Source: Opitutus sp. GAS368 | GTDB lineage: Bacteria > Verrucomicrobiota > Verrucomicrobiia > Opitutales > Opitutaceae | DNA: 34,954 nt | Direction of reading: 5' to 3' | Assembly: GCA_945859965.1 (NCBI GenBank) | Contig: CAMAPG010000004.1 | Span: 1-34,954 of the forward strand | In this document: positions 1-10,483 of the stretch, piece after piece | Numbering within the stretch: position 1 is the stretch's first letter | How the letters are laid out: every line of letters begins with the position of its first letter | The notes under the pieces: model-generated | The model's database searches: none | Seen by the model: the letters and a program-made list of their open reading frames with translations, nothing else | What the model was told of the DNA's origin: nothing | Made by a program: the position numbers and the translations under genes

Positions 1-450
1 GCACTCCAGGGTGGGCTAAACTTCAGCGGATGAGCCCGCCAAAAACTCCTCCAATCGGTCCTCGACCCGACCCCGCTTTTCGCTCCTTTTCAGGGAATTG
101 AACTTCCACATCTTCTCAACCAATTTTGCCGGTTTTACTGAGGTCTGAACCTACATGACGCTCAATCAGCCGAAGAAATCTCTATGCGGCGCAGGGCTTT
201 TTTCGGGGAAGGGTGAGGCGCTTGCCACCGCACTCCATAAGGGCGTTCCCAGGTTCATGGTCTCAATTCGAGACAACTCGCAGGCCTTATGTGCGCGATT
301 CTAGAGCGAGTGAAGATGCTCGTCTTACACCCAGAGTGAAGGTCAATTGATCTCGACCCTGTACGGGGATCAAACGGGCGCGAAACGCCACAGCCTTGGG
401 GACAGCGTCGAGGTGATCGGGATCAGGTCTCCTGATCCAATGCGGCTGAG

Positions 451-1695
451 TCACCGCGTCAAATCGCCCATCAGCACGTCCACGACACGCTCTTCTAGGA
501 CGGCTTTTCCGTGCGATCGCATCAACGCGGAAAGTTCCGCATCCCAGGCTGCCACCGCCGGGCGTCCGCGAAGCGGCAGGCTCGTCGTGCTCACCGCTGA
601 AAGGTAGTCGGGTGCGCTCATTCGCCAGGGTTCCACGGAAAAACGCTGGATTAGAAAATTGGCGATGGCGATTCCTGCCAGATCCATGTCGCCGTGATAT
701 AGAAGCCGGCACCCCGCCTCGCGCAGTTGCCGTAGCAGAAGCTGGGCGGCGGATGCGGGCTGGCCCGAAGTGCAGATCAAGGGGAGACTCCGAGGTCCTA
801 ATCGTTGGGCGACAGCTGCGACCACGCTGGGATTCTCGCAGACGTGGATCGGAATCGGGCGGAGTCCGCCAAAGGAGTTTTCTCCTGCCGTGCGAAGCTG
901 GCGAACCGTCAAATGACACGGCTCGCCCGCCGTCGCCATGACGTTCAGCAGTCGCCCAACGAGCGTGGAAGAATCTCCGCGAAGATTGAGCACGAGAACC
1001 GGCGCGCACAATTCATCCACCACCACGCCGACAAAATCCCACCGCTCTCGCCGGAAATCCGCGGACCGCGATGGCGGGACCTTTTGTTGCATGGCGATCG
1101 CCAGAAGACAGAGTGTTGACAGCGGTGTGCCAACATCCAGCGCATGACTGTCGGCGGCCACTCGAGCTGCGAATTCAGCCAGAGGCACCACCGGTTGAGG
1201 AAGCTGGCGCAGCACCGTGATCGCTTTTTCAATCAGGGCCGTGGCGACGGTGCGGTCTCCGCGAGCCAACCGCTTGAGCAGGCCCGTCGCTCGGAGGTGG
1301 TGCAACCAGGGAAGTAATTCGGGCAGGTCGGCGATGGCGAATTCGGCCGAGGCGAAGAGGTCAGACCAGCGCTGTTGCGCGGATTCCCGGCAGGCGCGCT
1401 GGTTGGTCACCGGGCCGGCGATAGCGTGCACCGCTTCCTCGAGTGAATCGCAGAGGTCGCCCTGGCGTAGAACTCGTTCCATTTCCGATAAACGGAGGGT
1501 CAAGGCTGTGCCGGAGGAAGGCTTTCGCGCGAGCAATTGGTCGATTGCGGACCGCTCGGCCTCGGGAGGATTGGACAGAGTTAATGAGCCCGTGAGAGGT
1601 CGACCCAAACGCAGGCGATCCGTCAGCGCTTGCAACAGGCGCGCGAGCATTGGGTGCCCGAGTGTCCGGCGGAGTCGCGCCAAATCATGGATCAC
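451..1695 (-). CDS. jetD: Wadjet type II JetD-like protein (TIGR02679 / DUF3323-DUF2399, Toprim-like nuclease)
   Basis: 414-aa ORF; C-terminal Toprim-like motif YHGDMDLAGIAIANFL with upstream CENPSVV; fourth gene of the jetABCD cluster; 4-nt overlap with jetC. Confidence 0.88.
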   Translation of the reverse strand: MIHDLARLRRTLGHPMLARLLQALTDRLRLGRPLTGSLTLSNPPEAERSAIDQLLARKPSSGTALTLRLSEMERVLRQGDLCDSLEEAVHAIAGPVTNQRACRESAQQRWSDLFASAEFAIADLPELLPWLHHLRATGLLKRLARGDRTVATALIEKAITVLRQLPQPVVPLAEFAARVAADSHALDVGTPLSTLCLLAIAMQQKVPPSRSADFRRERWDFVGVVVDELCAPVLVLNLRGDSSTLVGRLLNVMATAGEPCHLTVRQLRTAGENSFGGLRPIPIHVCENPSVVAAVAQRLGPRSLPLICTSGQPASAAQLLLRQLREAGCRLLYHGDMDLAGIAIANFLIQRFSVEPWRMSAPDYLSAVSTTSLPLRGRPAVAAWDAELSALMRSHGKAVLEERVVDVLMGDLTR

Positions 1696-4600
1696 GATTT
1701 CGGCTCTCCATCATCGCCTCGGAACAGATCTGCAGAATAGCCGTCGCCATTCTCGCCCGAATTGCCAGCCAGTTTTCCAACAGGTAAGGCTGTCTGTTGC
1801 GGAGGTTCTGCCTGCACTCGTTCCCGACCGTTCCAAACCCAGCGCGACGCCCACACCGCATCGATGCCGGCCCGAGCCGACAGTTGGTAGATCGCCAGAC
1901 CGGGTATCGTGGGATAGCAGCCCCATTCGCGTTCGCTGGTCATGACGAAATCAAGGTCGAACTCGTGCAGCATGCCCATGCACTTGCTGCGCATGTCCGC
2001 GTCGATTCCGACAAACGCTTCATCGAGAAGAATGAGGCGGGGGGCAAGCTTTCCGGCGCTGCCGTAATAGGCGGCCGCGGCCGCGAACTGCGGGATGGTC
2101 AACGCCAGGGCTTTTTCGCCGCCGGAACCCGTGCCGTGCGTGCGCCGATTGAGGCGTTGCCAATCCCCCTCCTGCTTGCGCTCGACATGGAACTGATGCC
2201 ATTGGCGATAATCGAGCGCCGTCATGAGTTGTTCCTGCCAGGTGCCGGTGATTTGGGTCTCGCGCACCCGGCGGATCTGCTCCTGGAGGAAATCGCCCAG
2301 CGCCTGCCGTTCCTGCGGCGACCAGGTTGAGCTCACCCCGAGCAATTTCTTGCGTGCTTCGGCAAACGCCGACGGCCCGTCGGCTAATGCCTCCCACTTG
2401 AATCGTAGCATCATGCCTGTGCTGGTGGGCCGCAGGTGCATTTGTTTGTTCATCCCGAGCACGAGCTCTTCCGCCCGGCGAATGAGTGATCCCAGCTCAA
2501 CGGCAACGTCGTGAATCAGATAGTTTTCCAACAGCTCCCGTTCCTTGGCGGTAAGCAGTGCCCGGCGATTGACGATTTCCTCGGCTAGCATGGTGCTAAA
2601 GCGGTTCATCGGCTGTCGAGCGCCCTGGAAGGGAATGGTCACCACGAGGACATCGTCGTCGGTCGTCGCTTCCGGTCGATAGTCGTGGCTTTGGAGGGAA
2701 TTGGTCAGGTCCTGAACATGCTGATACAGCAGTTTCTGGTTTTTATTCCACGTATCGTCGTCATAAACAACCCGACCGAGGACAGCATCAATTCGCCGGG
2801 ACAGATCCACCGCCGCGGAAACCGAGACATCGCTCGGCAACCCGCCGGGCAGCGAAAGTTCTTCCGCGGCCGCAATAATCAAGAGGCCGGTCCCGACGAA
2901 ACGGATCAGGTGTTCAATTGTTTTGGCACGGATCGCAACGTCCACTTCGATTTCCTTTTTGAAGTCGGTGATGGTCCCTTCTTGCAGGCTGACGGCTGCG
3001 CGGGCACCGCCCAGCGCTTCGGCGGTCGCGTTCTGTCGGGCCTGGATTGACCGAATGTGCAGGTCCACGGCCCGCAGGCGTGCCTCCAATTCCGCGACGG
3101 CGCCCCCGACGGTTTGCCGTAGCATTTCGGCCTCAGCCTCCGCTCTCGCGGCCTTCAGAGCCGCGTCCTGCGAATTGAGCTGGAAGCGCTCCGTGCGAAG
3201 GATGCTTTGATCGAGCCGGCCTTGTTGGTCGCGGAGAATCCGTTCTCCCGAGATCCGCTCGCGTACGAGCGGCCAAAGCGACGCCAGCGCCTGTTCATAG
3301 TTACCGACCGCATCCTCCAAGGCGCGGAGGTTTTCAACCCATCGCTGCAGGCCCAGATCGATGGCGGCGGCATCGCGCTCGGCGGACTTGCGGTTCCAGG
3401 TATCCCGCGTCGCAGCCAGACGCGCGTCGGCTTCCAGAAGACGAACCCGCGCTTGCGTCAACTGGCTTTGCTGGGCGTTGCGGCTTGCCATGGCACTGCG
3501 GACATGGACGTCGTTGGGCGCACGCTCCGCCTCGGCGCGGGCGGTTCTTCCGCGATCGTCGATCGCTTCGATTGCCGTGCGAATGGCCGAGAGGATCTGC
3601 TCCTGATGAGCAATTTCCTCATCTAGTTCATGCAGCCGCCGGAGCCTGGCTGCTTCGCGGGCGGCTTGACCGATGTGTTGAGCCCGGGGTTTCGCCCAGC
3701 GTCCAAATTTTGGCCCGATCCGCCAGCGCCCGGTTGGGTCGACCCAGACGGGTCCCTGATTTTCGCCCAACCCGATTCGGCGGAGAATTCGTTCCACAAC
3801 GCTTGCCGACACCGTGGCTGCCCGCCCGATCCGATCTGGCGAAGGACGAAGCACCGCCGCTAATGTATGCGGGTGCGGGACGAGCGTTTCGGCGGTGGAT
3901 TCGTCAGCACTGAGCAACGTATCGAATCGTTCAAGATCGACCAACGTTCCGTTCGGGTTTACCCAGGCATCCAGAAGGCCGGACGATTCCAGGGCTGCCT
4001 CGAGTGCGGCTTGCTGATCCGTTGGAATATCGTCTAAAAACTCACACAGCATCCAAAGCGGCGCTCCGTCGCGCGACTCGCGAGCATTCGGATCTCGCGT
4101 GTACGGGGGCGGGGGAGGCTGATGCCCTCCTTTCGAAAGCCGTTCCTGCTCATCGCGCACGCGTTGCATCTCAACCGTGTGCGATTGGAGTTCGGCGTTT
4201 CGGGCCGCCCGCTGGGCAGCGGCGTCCTGCTGAAATTCGGCGACGGCCCGCTCCACTGCTGTCTGGACGGGGCTCACGGTCGAAAAATCTTCATCGCACC
4301 ACCCCTGGATCGCCGGGGCGACCTCTTCGGGCGAAGCCGGCAGTAACACGATGACGGCTGCACGCCATTGCCGGTAGGATTCGGCTAGTTGCCGGATGGC
4401 ATCGACGACGGACTTCTCCGCGATTTGCAGCGCATCCGTGGCCTCGGCCACGCGCTCATTTTCCTGGTCACGTCGCTCGGACGTGCTCTGGACAGCGTGA
4501 TGCGCCACCGTGACCGCGTCGTTCAGGTCCCCGAGTACCCGCGCCGATCTCCGGCGCTCCGAGGCGAGACTTGCCACCACTTGCCGAGATTGTTCTACCC

Positions 4601-5918
4601 GAGCCGCATCCTCGGAGCGGAAGATATCTCCCCGCTCGATCGCGAGATCATGCGGGGCGTCGAGGCCGGCAAGGGCCGAAGCCTGACGCGTTTGGTTTGC
4701 GGCATCGTTTAACCGGGACAGCGTGGACCGTACCTCATTGCTACATCCTTCGACGGCGTGGGTCAGCACTGCCTGCTCGCGGGCGGATTCGGCCTGTTCA
4801 CGCGCTGCACTTATTGCCTCGTTGCGGCGTTCGATGGCTCGTTCTTGGGCCGTGTTGAGGTCGCGGGCCGAGCGCATTTCCGGGCTACCCTCCAGCGTCT
4901 GCTTTTCTCCCTGCGCGGTCGACAAATCCAAGCTCAGCGTTTGCTGCAGGGATGTTTGACTGGCGACTTGCTGCCTCGCGTGCTCCCACTGAGCCTCGTG
5001 CTCGCGTAGCTTTCGCAGATGGTTTTCGTAGGCATTGTGCGACTGGCGCACTTCCGCGGCGCGCCGGCACGCCAGAATCTGCGCGTATCGCCGATATTCA
5101 CGCAGAAATGAATCGGTCGACTGCCGGGCCGATTCCAGGCTTTCCAACGCGACGCGATCTTCTTCCAATCCGCGCATGGCCTCGGCCACCTGCATGATTA
5201 TCTTCTGCGATACCGGCGGCAGGGCGTTGCTGAGGGCATCCGACAGCATGCGTTCATCCAAATTTCGCGAGAGCTTGGGGCGCCGCAATTCGATCAGCAA
5301 CTCGATCAGCGCCTCATAACGTTCCGGTTGCAGCTCGAATAATCGGCGGTTCACCTCCGCTCGGTAGTCGGCGGCGGTGGTAAAAACCTGGCCTTCAGTC
5401 CCAACCGCTTCGATCAGTGAATCCTTGGGCAGCGGGTTGCCCTGGGACGAGCAAAGCTGCAGATCATTCCCGACGCGCCGGGTCGTGACGAAAAACCATT
5501 TGCCATGAATTCCCCGCCCACTGACGGCCCGCACGCCGCAGCCCAGGGTAAGATAATGTTCACGGCCGTCGGCATCGACGCGTCCGAACTCGATCCACGT
5601 GTAGCCGAGACGGTCCGCGTGCTTTCCCATCAAAAGGTTCCATTCAAACCGTTTGGCGGCGTCACCGTCCGGCTCGATGCGGTGCGGCGACGTTTCGCCG
5701 TCCAGCAAGAAGGGAAGTTGCAGAGCGAGCACCCGGCTCTTGCCCGTGCCGTTGTTACCGCGCAGCAGCAACCGACCCTGATGAAAATGAAACTCCTGGT
5801 CGTCGTAACGATAAAAGTTGACCAGCCCCGATCGCAGCGGTTTCCAGCGGGCACCGGTGGCCACCGGGGGCACAACCGGGTTTGGCCGCTCGGGATCAAA
5901 TCGCTCCGGTCGATTCAC
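1692..5918 (-). CDS. jetC: Wadjet type II JetC-like SMC/MukB-type ATPase (TIGR02680)
   Basis: 1408 aa; Walker A LLLRGNNGTGKSRVLALQLPFLLDGE near the N-terminus, Walker B RLILLDEAFVGIDADM near the C-terminus, long coiled coil between; overlaps jetB and jetD by 4 nt each. Confidence 0.92.
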   Translation of the reverse strand: MNRPERFDPERPNPVVPPVATGARWKPLRSGLVNFYRYDDQEFHFHQGRLLLRGNNGTGKSRVLALQLPFLLDGETSPHRIEPDGDAAKRFEWNLLMGKHADRLGYTWIEFGRVDADGREHYLTLGCGVRAVSGRGIHGKWFFVTTRRVGNDLQLCSSQGNPLPKDSLIEAVGTEGQVFTTAADYRAEVNRRLFELQPERYEALIELLIELRRPKLSRNLDERMLSDALSNALPPVSQKIIMQVAEAMRGLEEDRVALESLESARQSTDSFLREYRRYAQILACRRAAEVRQSHNAYENHLRKLREHEAQWEHARQQVASQTSLQQTLSLDLSTAQGEKQTLEGSPEMRSARDLNTAQERAIERRNEAISAAREQAESAREQAVLTHAVEGCSNEVRSTLSRLNDAANQTRQASALAGLDAPHDLAIERGDIFRSEDAARVEQSRQVVASLASERRRSARVLGDLNDAVTVAHHAVQSTSERRDQENERVAEATDALQIAEKSVVDAIRQLAESYRQWRAAVIVLLPASPEEVAPAIQGWCDEDFSTVSPVQTAVERAVAEFQQDAAAQRAARNAELQSHTVEMQRVRDEQERLSKGGHQPPPPPYTRDPNARESRDGAPLWMLCEFLDDIPTDQQAALEAALESSGLLDAWVNPNGTLVDLERFDTLLSADESTAETLVPHPHTLAAVLRPSPDRIGRAATVSASVVERILRRIGLGENQGPVWVDPTGRWRIGPKFGRWAKPRAQHIGQAAREAARLRRLHELDEEIAHQEQILSAIRTAIEAIDDRGRTARAEAERAPNDVHVRSAMASRNAQQSQLTQARVRLLEADARLAATRDTWNRKSAERDAAAIDLGLQRWVENLRALEDAVGNYEQALASLWPLVRERISGERILRDQQGRLDQSILRTERFQLNSQDAALKAARAEAEAEMLRQTVGGAVAELEARLRAVDLHIRSIQARQNATAEALGGARAAVSLQEGTITDFKKEIEVDVAIRAKTIEHLIRFVGTGLLIIAAAEELSLPGGLPSDVSVSAAVDLSRRIDAVLGRVVYDDDTWNKNQKLLYQHVQDLTNSLQSHDYRPEATTDDDVLVVTIPFQGARQPMNRFSTMLAEEIVNRRALLTAKERELLENYLIHDVAVELGSLIRRAEELVLGMNKQMHLRPTSTGMMLRFKWEALADGPSAFAEARKKLLGVSSTWSPQERQALGDFLQEQIRRVRETQITGTWQEQLMTALDYRQWHQFHVERKQEGDWQRLNRRTHGTGSGGEKALALTIPQFAAAAAYYGSAGKLAPRLILLDEAFVGIDADMRSKCMGMLHEFDLDFVMTSEREWGCYPTIPGLAIYQLSARAGIDAVWASRWVWNGRERVQAEPPQQTALPVGKLAGNSGENGDGYSADLFRGDDGEPKS

Positions 5919-7201
5919 GCCAAATTACCCTTCGTCCAAAGCGGCAGTTCGTCGTCTTTCAACGACAGGCTATTTTCCTGCACGATGCCCAATGCGTAAC
6001 GGGCGATCGCCGGCAATGGCGTAACCGTGGCGTTTGCACGATTCCAATCGATCAACCGCAACATCTCCAACCGACCGAGCGATTCCTGCAACAAGACACC
6101 CGCGGCCCCCGGCTCTGAGACATCCTTGCGCCAGTGCTTGCCAAACTGCTGGACGAGGGAGTCGGCGTATTGGGCAAGCACGACGAGGCTCACCGGTTTG
6201 GCGCTGCCATTGCGAAGGCCGTTGGCCAGATACTCGGCAATCAGGAGCGTGACGTGGCCGTCGGTGCCTTCGGACGGCATACGGACGTCGGTCATGGCGT
6301 CTTCCGGATCGATCATCGCCAGCCCCTCCTTGCGGGCCTCCTGAATGAGTCCACTCGCGTTCTCGATCTCACGGACGATCGATGGGCGCTGGGTCACCAG
6401 ATACGCCCGCTCGTCTTCTTCCAGGCTCGCGTAGTAGACGATTGGATCATCCAGCAATCGGCGAAACAGCCGGGTGCGCAGCCGCCGGTGGCGGCCGTCT
6501 TCGGTGTCGGGAAAGGTTTCGTCCACCATCGCCCGGATGCGCTCATCGGTCGAATCGACCTTGATGGTCGAGGGTCCGCGCCGCACGTTCAGCATCGCGG
6601 TCAGGAGGTTGCTGTTAATATTGTAAAGAACGTCCTGCTGCTGGGATGAAACGAATTGCTGCTCGTCCCCATCCACGCGTGTGAGAACATTCAGCCCAAT
6701 CAGATATTTGATCACTTCCACCAAATCGCGGCGATGTTCGCGGACGGTTAGGTCGAAGAAAATGCCCTGATTCGCCAGCGCCGGTTCGGATGCAAACTCG
6801 GCGGCGATGTCGTCGGCAATTCGCTGCAGGACGGTTTGCCGCTCGGACTTTTCCAGCACCGCCAGCGCCAGGCATAAGACGACATATCGCCGTCGGGTGA
6901 AGGGTTGGCTTTTGGTATCGAGCAGGGGGCGGGTGGCATCGTGCAGATCGCCCGGGTTCTTTCGCAGGCGGGCCATTTCGCTGCGGACCTGCAGGGTCCA
7001 CTGGCAGTGCTTCGAAAACCATTCGGCAAGCCACGTGGAATGCCGACGCACAAGTGTGAAATCTTCGACATCGCTCCGTTCGTCAGCTGTTAGGAGCGGT
7101 TGCCGCAACATCGCTGCCAACGCACGCTGACGCTCAGCCTGGGCCTGCGCGCTCAGACCTCGGGAGACCGTGCTCGTGATGGTGGATGCGTCGGCGTCCA
7201 T
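5915..7201 (-). CDS. jetB: Wadjet type II JetB-like protein (TIGR02678 / DUF2398)
   Basis: 428 aa; features such as FTLVRRHSTWLAEWFSKHCQWTLQV and RRYVVLCLALAVLEKSERQTVLQ; position between jetA and jetC. Confidence 0.86.
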   Translation of the reverse strand: MDADASTITSTVSRGLSAQAQAERQRALAAMLRQPLLTADERSDVEDFTLVRRHSTWLAEWFSKHCQWTLQVRSEMARLRKNPGDLHDATRPLLDTKSQPFTRRRYVVLCLALAVLEKSERQTVLQRIADDIAAEFASEPALANQGIFFDLTVREHRRDLVEVIKYLIGLNVLTRVDGDEQQFVSSQQQDVLYNINSNLLTAMLNVRRGPSTIKVDSTDERIRAMVDETFPDTEDGRHRRLRTRLFRRLLDDPIVYYASLEEDERAYLVTQRPSIVREIENASGLIQEARKEGLAMIDPEDAMTDVRMPSEGTDGHVTLLIAEYLANGLRNGSAKPVSLVVLAQYADSLVQQFGKHWRKDVSEPGAAGVLLQESLGRLEMLRLIDWNRANATVTPLPAIARYALGIVQENSLSLKDDELPLWTKGNLA

Positions 7202-7203
7202 CG

Positions 7204-8841
7204 CTAATCCTCGGCTCCGGCTAACTGCTCGATGAGTCCGGGCGCATTGCTTTCTGCGCCCATCCGATCGCTCGTCCGGCGGATGGTGAGATAATGGTCG
7301 TCACCTGTGAGCGCACCGGTTGTCGTGCGAATCACTGCCTGCACACCATCGCCGATTGGCTCAAGGTCGATTTGGAGCGCACCGTCGCTGGAAGCGGCCG
7401 ACATGGGCTCGTCGGGCCCCGCTTTGGCGGCGAGAGCATCGCCGAGCAAATCCAGAAACAATTGAAACGCGCCGTCCGGCAACGCTTCAAGATGCGACAG
7501 GCGCACCCGCCGGCCTGTGGCCAATTGTTGCCGCCACTGCTCGATCTGCTGGTTTTCCTCGGCGGCGAATTCGGCGAGGCGGGCCTTATCCGCGCTGCGA
7601 TCGATGACGACCGACGGCCGGCCCCGCGCCACATATCGGCCCGAACTATGCAGCCGAGGCGAAATGCGCAGGGGCGGGGCATTCACCCAGGGCGTCAGGG
7701 AGGGAACGGGGTCGGTCTCGCGCTGTTCGAGAGTTTCCGTATCGACGGAAAGATGCCGGCACGATTGCAGAGCAAACGCGCAGCGCCAGAGCCGATGGGC
7801 GGCCGGGTCATCCGGTGCCTGGGCAAACCAAACCGCGAGCGTTCGCAGATCGGCCGCGCGATCGCTTCGCCCAGCCCGGCGATCGTTGATCCCGGTCACG
7901 GCCGCCACCAACGAGGGAATCGCCGCCCGTGCCGCCCCGCGGAGTTCTTCGGCTTGGGAAGGGTGGTCATCGGTTCCGACAAACCAAGCGCAGAGGCCCA
8001 ACCACCGAAGCTCCCAGGCTCTTTGCGCGACGGCCCGATCCTCGTCGGTTACGAACAGCCGATCAATCAATTCGCGTTCGGCCATCCGATGCAAGAGAGG
8101 CACAATGTTATGGGGTTCGATCGAGCGAATGGTGAGGGCGATCTCGTGCGCCGTCAGCACCAGTTGCGACAGGAACCGCTCGAGGTAATCGATCAGGCGC
8201 TGTTTGTAGGCCAGGAACGCATCAACGTTGAGACCCTGCAATTCGATCCGGCGTTGAAGCCCCCCGATGAAGCGCTGGGCCTGGGCCGTCAATTCCTCGA
8301 ATCGCTGACGAAGCAGCAGGAGGGTATTGGAAACGTCACCGTCGTCAGGGTTAGCGTGCCGGGAAAGTTCGACGAGCCGATCGAGCTGACGCCGGATATC
8401 ATCGAGAGCCGCGGCCTGTAATTCTCCGGGCTGATGAATCGATTGCTCGAAGACCACGAGTGCCGCCTCGGCGGCTTCGCCCTCGGTCGACAACTGATAC
8501 AAGTTACGCACGCGCCACCACCCCTGGACGGTGGCCACCTCGGCGGTGTCCGAATGCGCCTCGAGGTTGCCCCAGGCCACCAACTGCTGCAGGGCCAATT
8601 CGGTGGACGAAGTATCCGACGGCGCGAAACCGTCCCCTTTCAGCTGCCGATCAACGTCTGCCGGCCGAAGGTGAATGATGAACCGGGCCTTGGACTGCGA
8701 GAAGATCTCCATGACCGCGCGGTAGAACACCGCCTTTTCGGCGGTCAAATGCGCGAAAACGGTGTACTTGGACTCGGCCGACTGCGAAGCCCGCCCATCG
8801 ATTCGTGCTTGGATATCCACGCGTATGAATCCGTTTGCCAA
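7204..8841 (-). CDS. jetA: Wadjet type II JetA-like protein (TIGR02677 / DUF2397)
   Basis: 545 aa; KYTVFAHLTAEKAVFYRAVMEIFSQSKARFIIHLRPADV N-terminal region and TRRAGRSDRAADLRTLAVWF-like region typical of DUF2397; first gene of the cluster; TTG start in the track, true start uncertain. Confidence 0.86.
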   Translation of the reverse strand: MANGFIRVDIQARIDGRASQSAESKYTVFAHLTAEKAVFYRAVMEIFSQSKARFIIHLRPADVDRQLKGDGFAPSDTSSTELALQQLVAWGNLEAHSDTAEVATVQGWWRVRNLYQLSTEGEAAEAALVVFEQSIHQPGELQAAALDDIRRQLDRLVELSRHANPDDGDVSNTLLLLRQRFEELTAQAQRFIGGLQRRIELQGLNVDAFLAYKQRLIDYLERFLSQLVLTAHEIALTIRSIEPHNIVPLLHRMAERELIDRLFVTDEDRAVAQRAWELRWLGLCAWFVGTDDHPSQAEELRGAARAAIPSLVAAVTGINDRRAGRSDRAADLRTLAVWFAQAPDDPAAHRLWRCAFALQSCRHLSVDTETLEQRETDPVPSLTPWVNAPPLRISPRLHSSGRYVARGRPSVVIDRSADKARLAEFAAEENQQIEQWRQQLATGRRVRLSHLEALPDGAFQLFLDLLGDALAAKAGPDEPMSAASSDGALQIDLEPIGDGVQAVIRTTTGALTGDDHYLTIRRTSDRMGAESNAPGLIEQLAGAED

Positions 8842-9041
8842 TTGGATTTCGGAACGGGTCGAATATGGTTATTGCGAGACACTCGGCAAGAATCGATTCC
8901 ACGGCCCCGACAGGGGTCAGTCAATGAGACGCGCGGTTTTGTGACGGCCCACCAGTTCCTCTGGTGATTCCCGCCAGTCGGCGATGTATTCCGGGTGCGG
9001 GACCGTGTCATAGCCCTCCTACGGTTCGATGCCGTGCTGGT

Positions 9042-10421
9042 TCAAAGCTGGAAAGCGCCCACGAACGTCTGCCACGTTTTCCTTTTTGTGGGATACTGGT
9101 GGAACAGCCAGAAAGTGTAACCATCCGGGTCGATAGCCAATCCGCTATATTCTCCCCAGCCGCCTGCCGTGTAGATGCCGACGCCGGCGCGGGCCGTGCG
9201 CACTGGGCGGGTCGTACCCGCGGCATCGGTTGCCTGCCGCCCAGTGTAACCAATCGCAGCGTACTGGTTTGCGCCGCCCACGGAAAAGCTCAGCCCCATG
9301 TTGCCGGCGGCGTCCACATTGATGTGCGGCAGCCACGTGTGAATGCCGGGGCCTGGATCCACGTTACCGCTCTGTAGCAGTGTGGCGGCTGTCGTCGGCA
9401 AGCCTGTAATGTCGAACTGATACCAGCGCACAAGAGACTCGGCATCACCCAACGGATCTCGAATTCCGTGCGAAGTCCAAAGCGCGCCGCCCCGCACAAC
9501 CGCGGACATCAGCCGGGCATCAATGTTGTCCAAGAGGATACCCGTGCCGCGCTGGGGCACGTTCGGCGGGCGATCGAACGGCGCCACTGGTACAAGCGAA
9601 ACAACGCGCGTTGGAGATGTTAAGACATCGGCCAGGGCGTGAACGACGATTTGGTCGTCAGGAAGCCTCGTGAGCGACTGGACGAAATACATCGCTGTCG
9701 CCGGCCCGTGGACAATCGCCGGATGAATGCTAAACGCAAGGTACGGAGAGTAAGAATCCGTGATCACCGGCTCATCGTGGAGCATTTGAAGCGGCCCGCC
9801 CGAGAGCAGGGGCGCTTTGGCGAGAGCGAAGATTTCGGTGTGAGAAAAATTCAGGGTAATGCTCTGGTTTTTGGCGAAATGACTGGACGTGATGTAAATC
9901 GCGTCTTCGTCCACGCCGACCTTGGCGTAATCAGGATTCGTGGGAACTCCGGGGAAACTCGGGCCCTGGTGCGTGCCGCTCCGGTCCAGGCTGTATTTGT
10001 TCCAGTCGGATGAGCTGACAGGCGTCGCCGACTTTGAAACCGCAAGATAAAGGGCACCTTTGGCACTCCCGTGGTCCGCAGCAATGGCGATGAAGCGGCT
10101 AGTGTTCGGATCGAAGATGACCCACGGTTCGGCGACCACGGAGCTTGCTCCATGCGCTCCCCAAAATCCGCCCGCGCCGCTCAGGTTCTGCTCGAAAAGT
10201 TTAGCGCCTTGCTTGTTAAAGATGACCATCTTCGAATTGACCATCGTGACAAGCGAGGCCGGCCCGGCGGCAATGATTGGATCGCATGGCGTCCATCCCG
10301 TGGTGGGAATGGCTTCGAAGCCCTGGATGAGATCCAACGGGGCCGCCTGCGCGGGCGAGAACGAGAATCCAACGAATACTGTGGTCAACACCGCGAGGAA
10401 GATTTTTGGAGATGTTTTCAT
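9042..10421 (-). CDS. Secreted protein of unknown function, possibly beta-propeller-like
   Basis: 459 aa with clear signal peptide MKTSPKIFLAVLTTVFVGFSFSPAQA; IIAAGPASLVTMVNSKMVIFNKQGAKLF and WVIFDPNTSRFIAIA motifs. Confidence 0.75.
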   Translation of the reverse strand: MKTSPKIFLAVLTTVFVGFSFSPAQAAPLDLIQGFEAIPTTGWTPCDPIIAAGPASLVTMVNSKMVIFNKQGAKLFEQNLSGAGGFWGAHGASSVVAEPWVIFDPNTSRFIAIAADHGSAKGALYLAVSKSATPVSSSDWNKYSLDRSGTHQGPSFPGVPTNPDYAKVGVDEDAIYITSSHFAKNQSITLNFSHTEIFALAKAPLLSGGPLQMLHDEPVITDSYSPYLAFSIHPAIVHGPATAMYFVQSLTRLPDDQIVVHALADVLTSPTRVVSLVPVAPFDRPPNVPQRGTGILLDNIDARLMSAVVRGGALWTSHGIRDPLGDAESLVRWYQFDITGLPTTAATLLQSGNVDPGPGIHTWLPHINVDAAGNMGLSFSVGGANQYAAIGYTGRQATDAAGTTRPVRTARAGVGIYTAGGWGEYSGLAIDPDGYTFWLFHQYPTKRKTWQTFVGAFQL

Positions 10422-10446
10422 AATAGTTTTGATAGTTGCTGATTTT

Positions 10447-10483
10447 ACCTTTCCATACGCTCTTTGAGTCGAAAACCCGCCAA
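10447..10483 (-). promoter_or_regulatory. Putative ECF-type promoter upstream of the secreted-protein gene
   Basis: Minus-strand TTGGCGGGTTTTCGACTCAAAGAGCGTATGGAAAGGT; near-identical layout to 13638-13673; CGTA -10-like element about 35 nt from the ATG at 10421. Confidence 0.5.

Noticed and set aside
16-304. Small ORFs at the left edge (minus ~45 codons ending KRGRVEDRLEEFLAGSSAEV; plus MTLNQPKKSLCGAGLF...)
   Set aside because: Short, no recognisable family and no clear start or ribosome-binding site; could be a remnant or dispersed repeat but I cannot support a call.
287-1009. 240-aa minus-strand ORF overlapping jetD in another frame
   Set aside because: Out-of-frame shadow of jetD, Arg/Ser-rich, no domain signature.
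7294-8421. Long plus-strand ORF (375 aa) antisense to jetA
   Set aside because: Low-complexity composition typical of GC-rich antisense shadow ORFs; the minus-strand DUF2397 gene explains the region.
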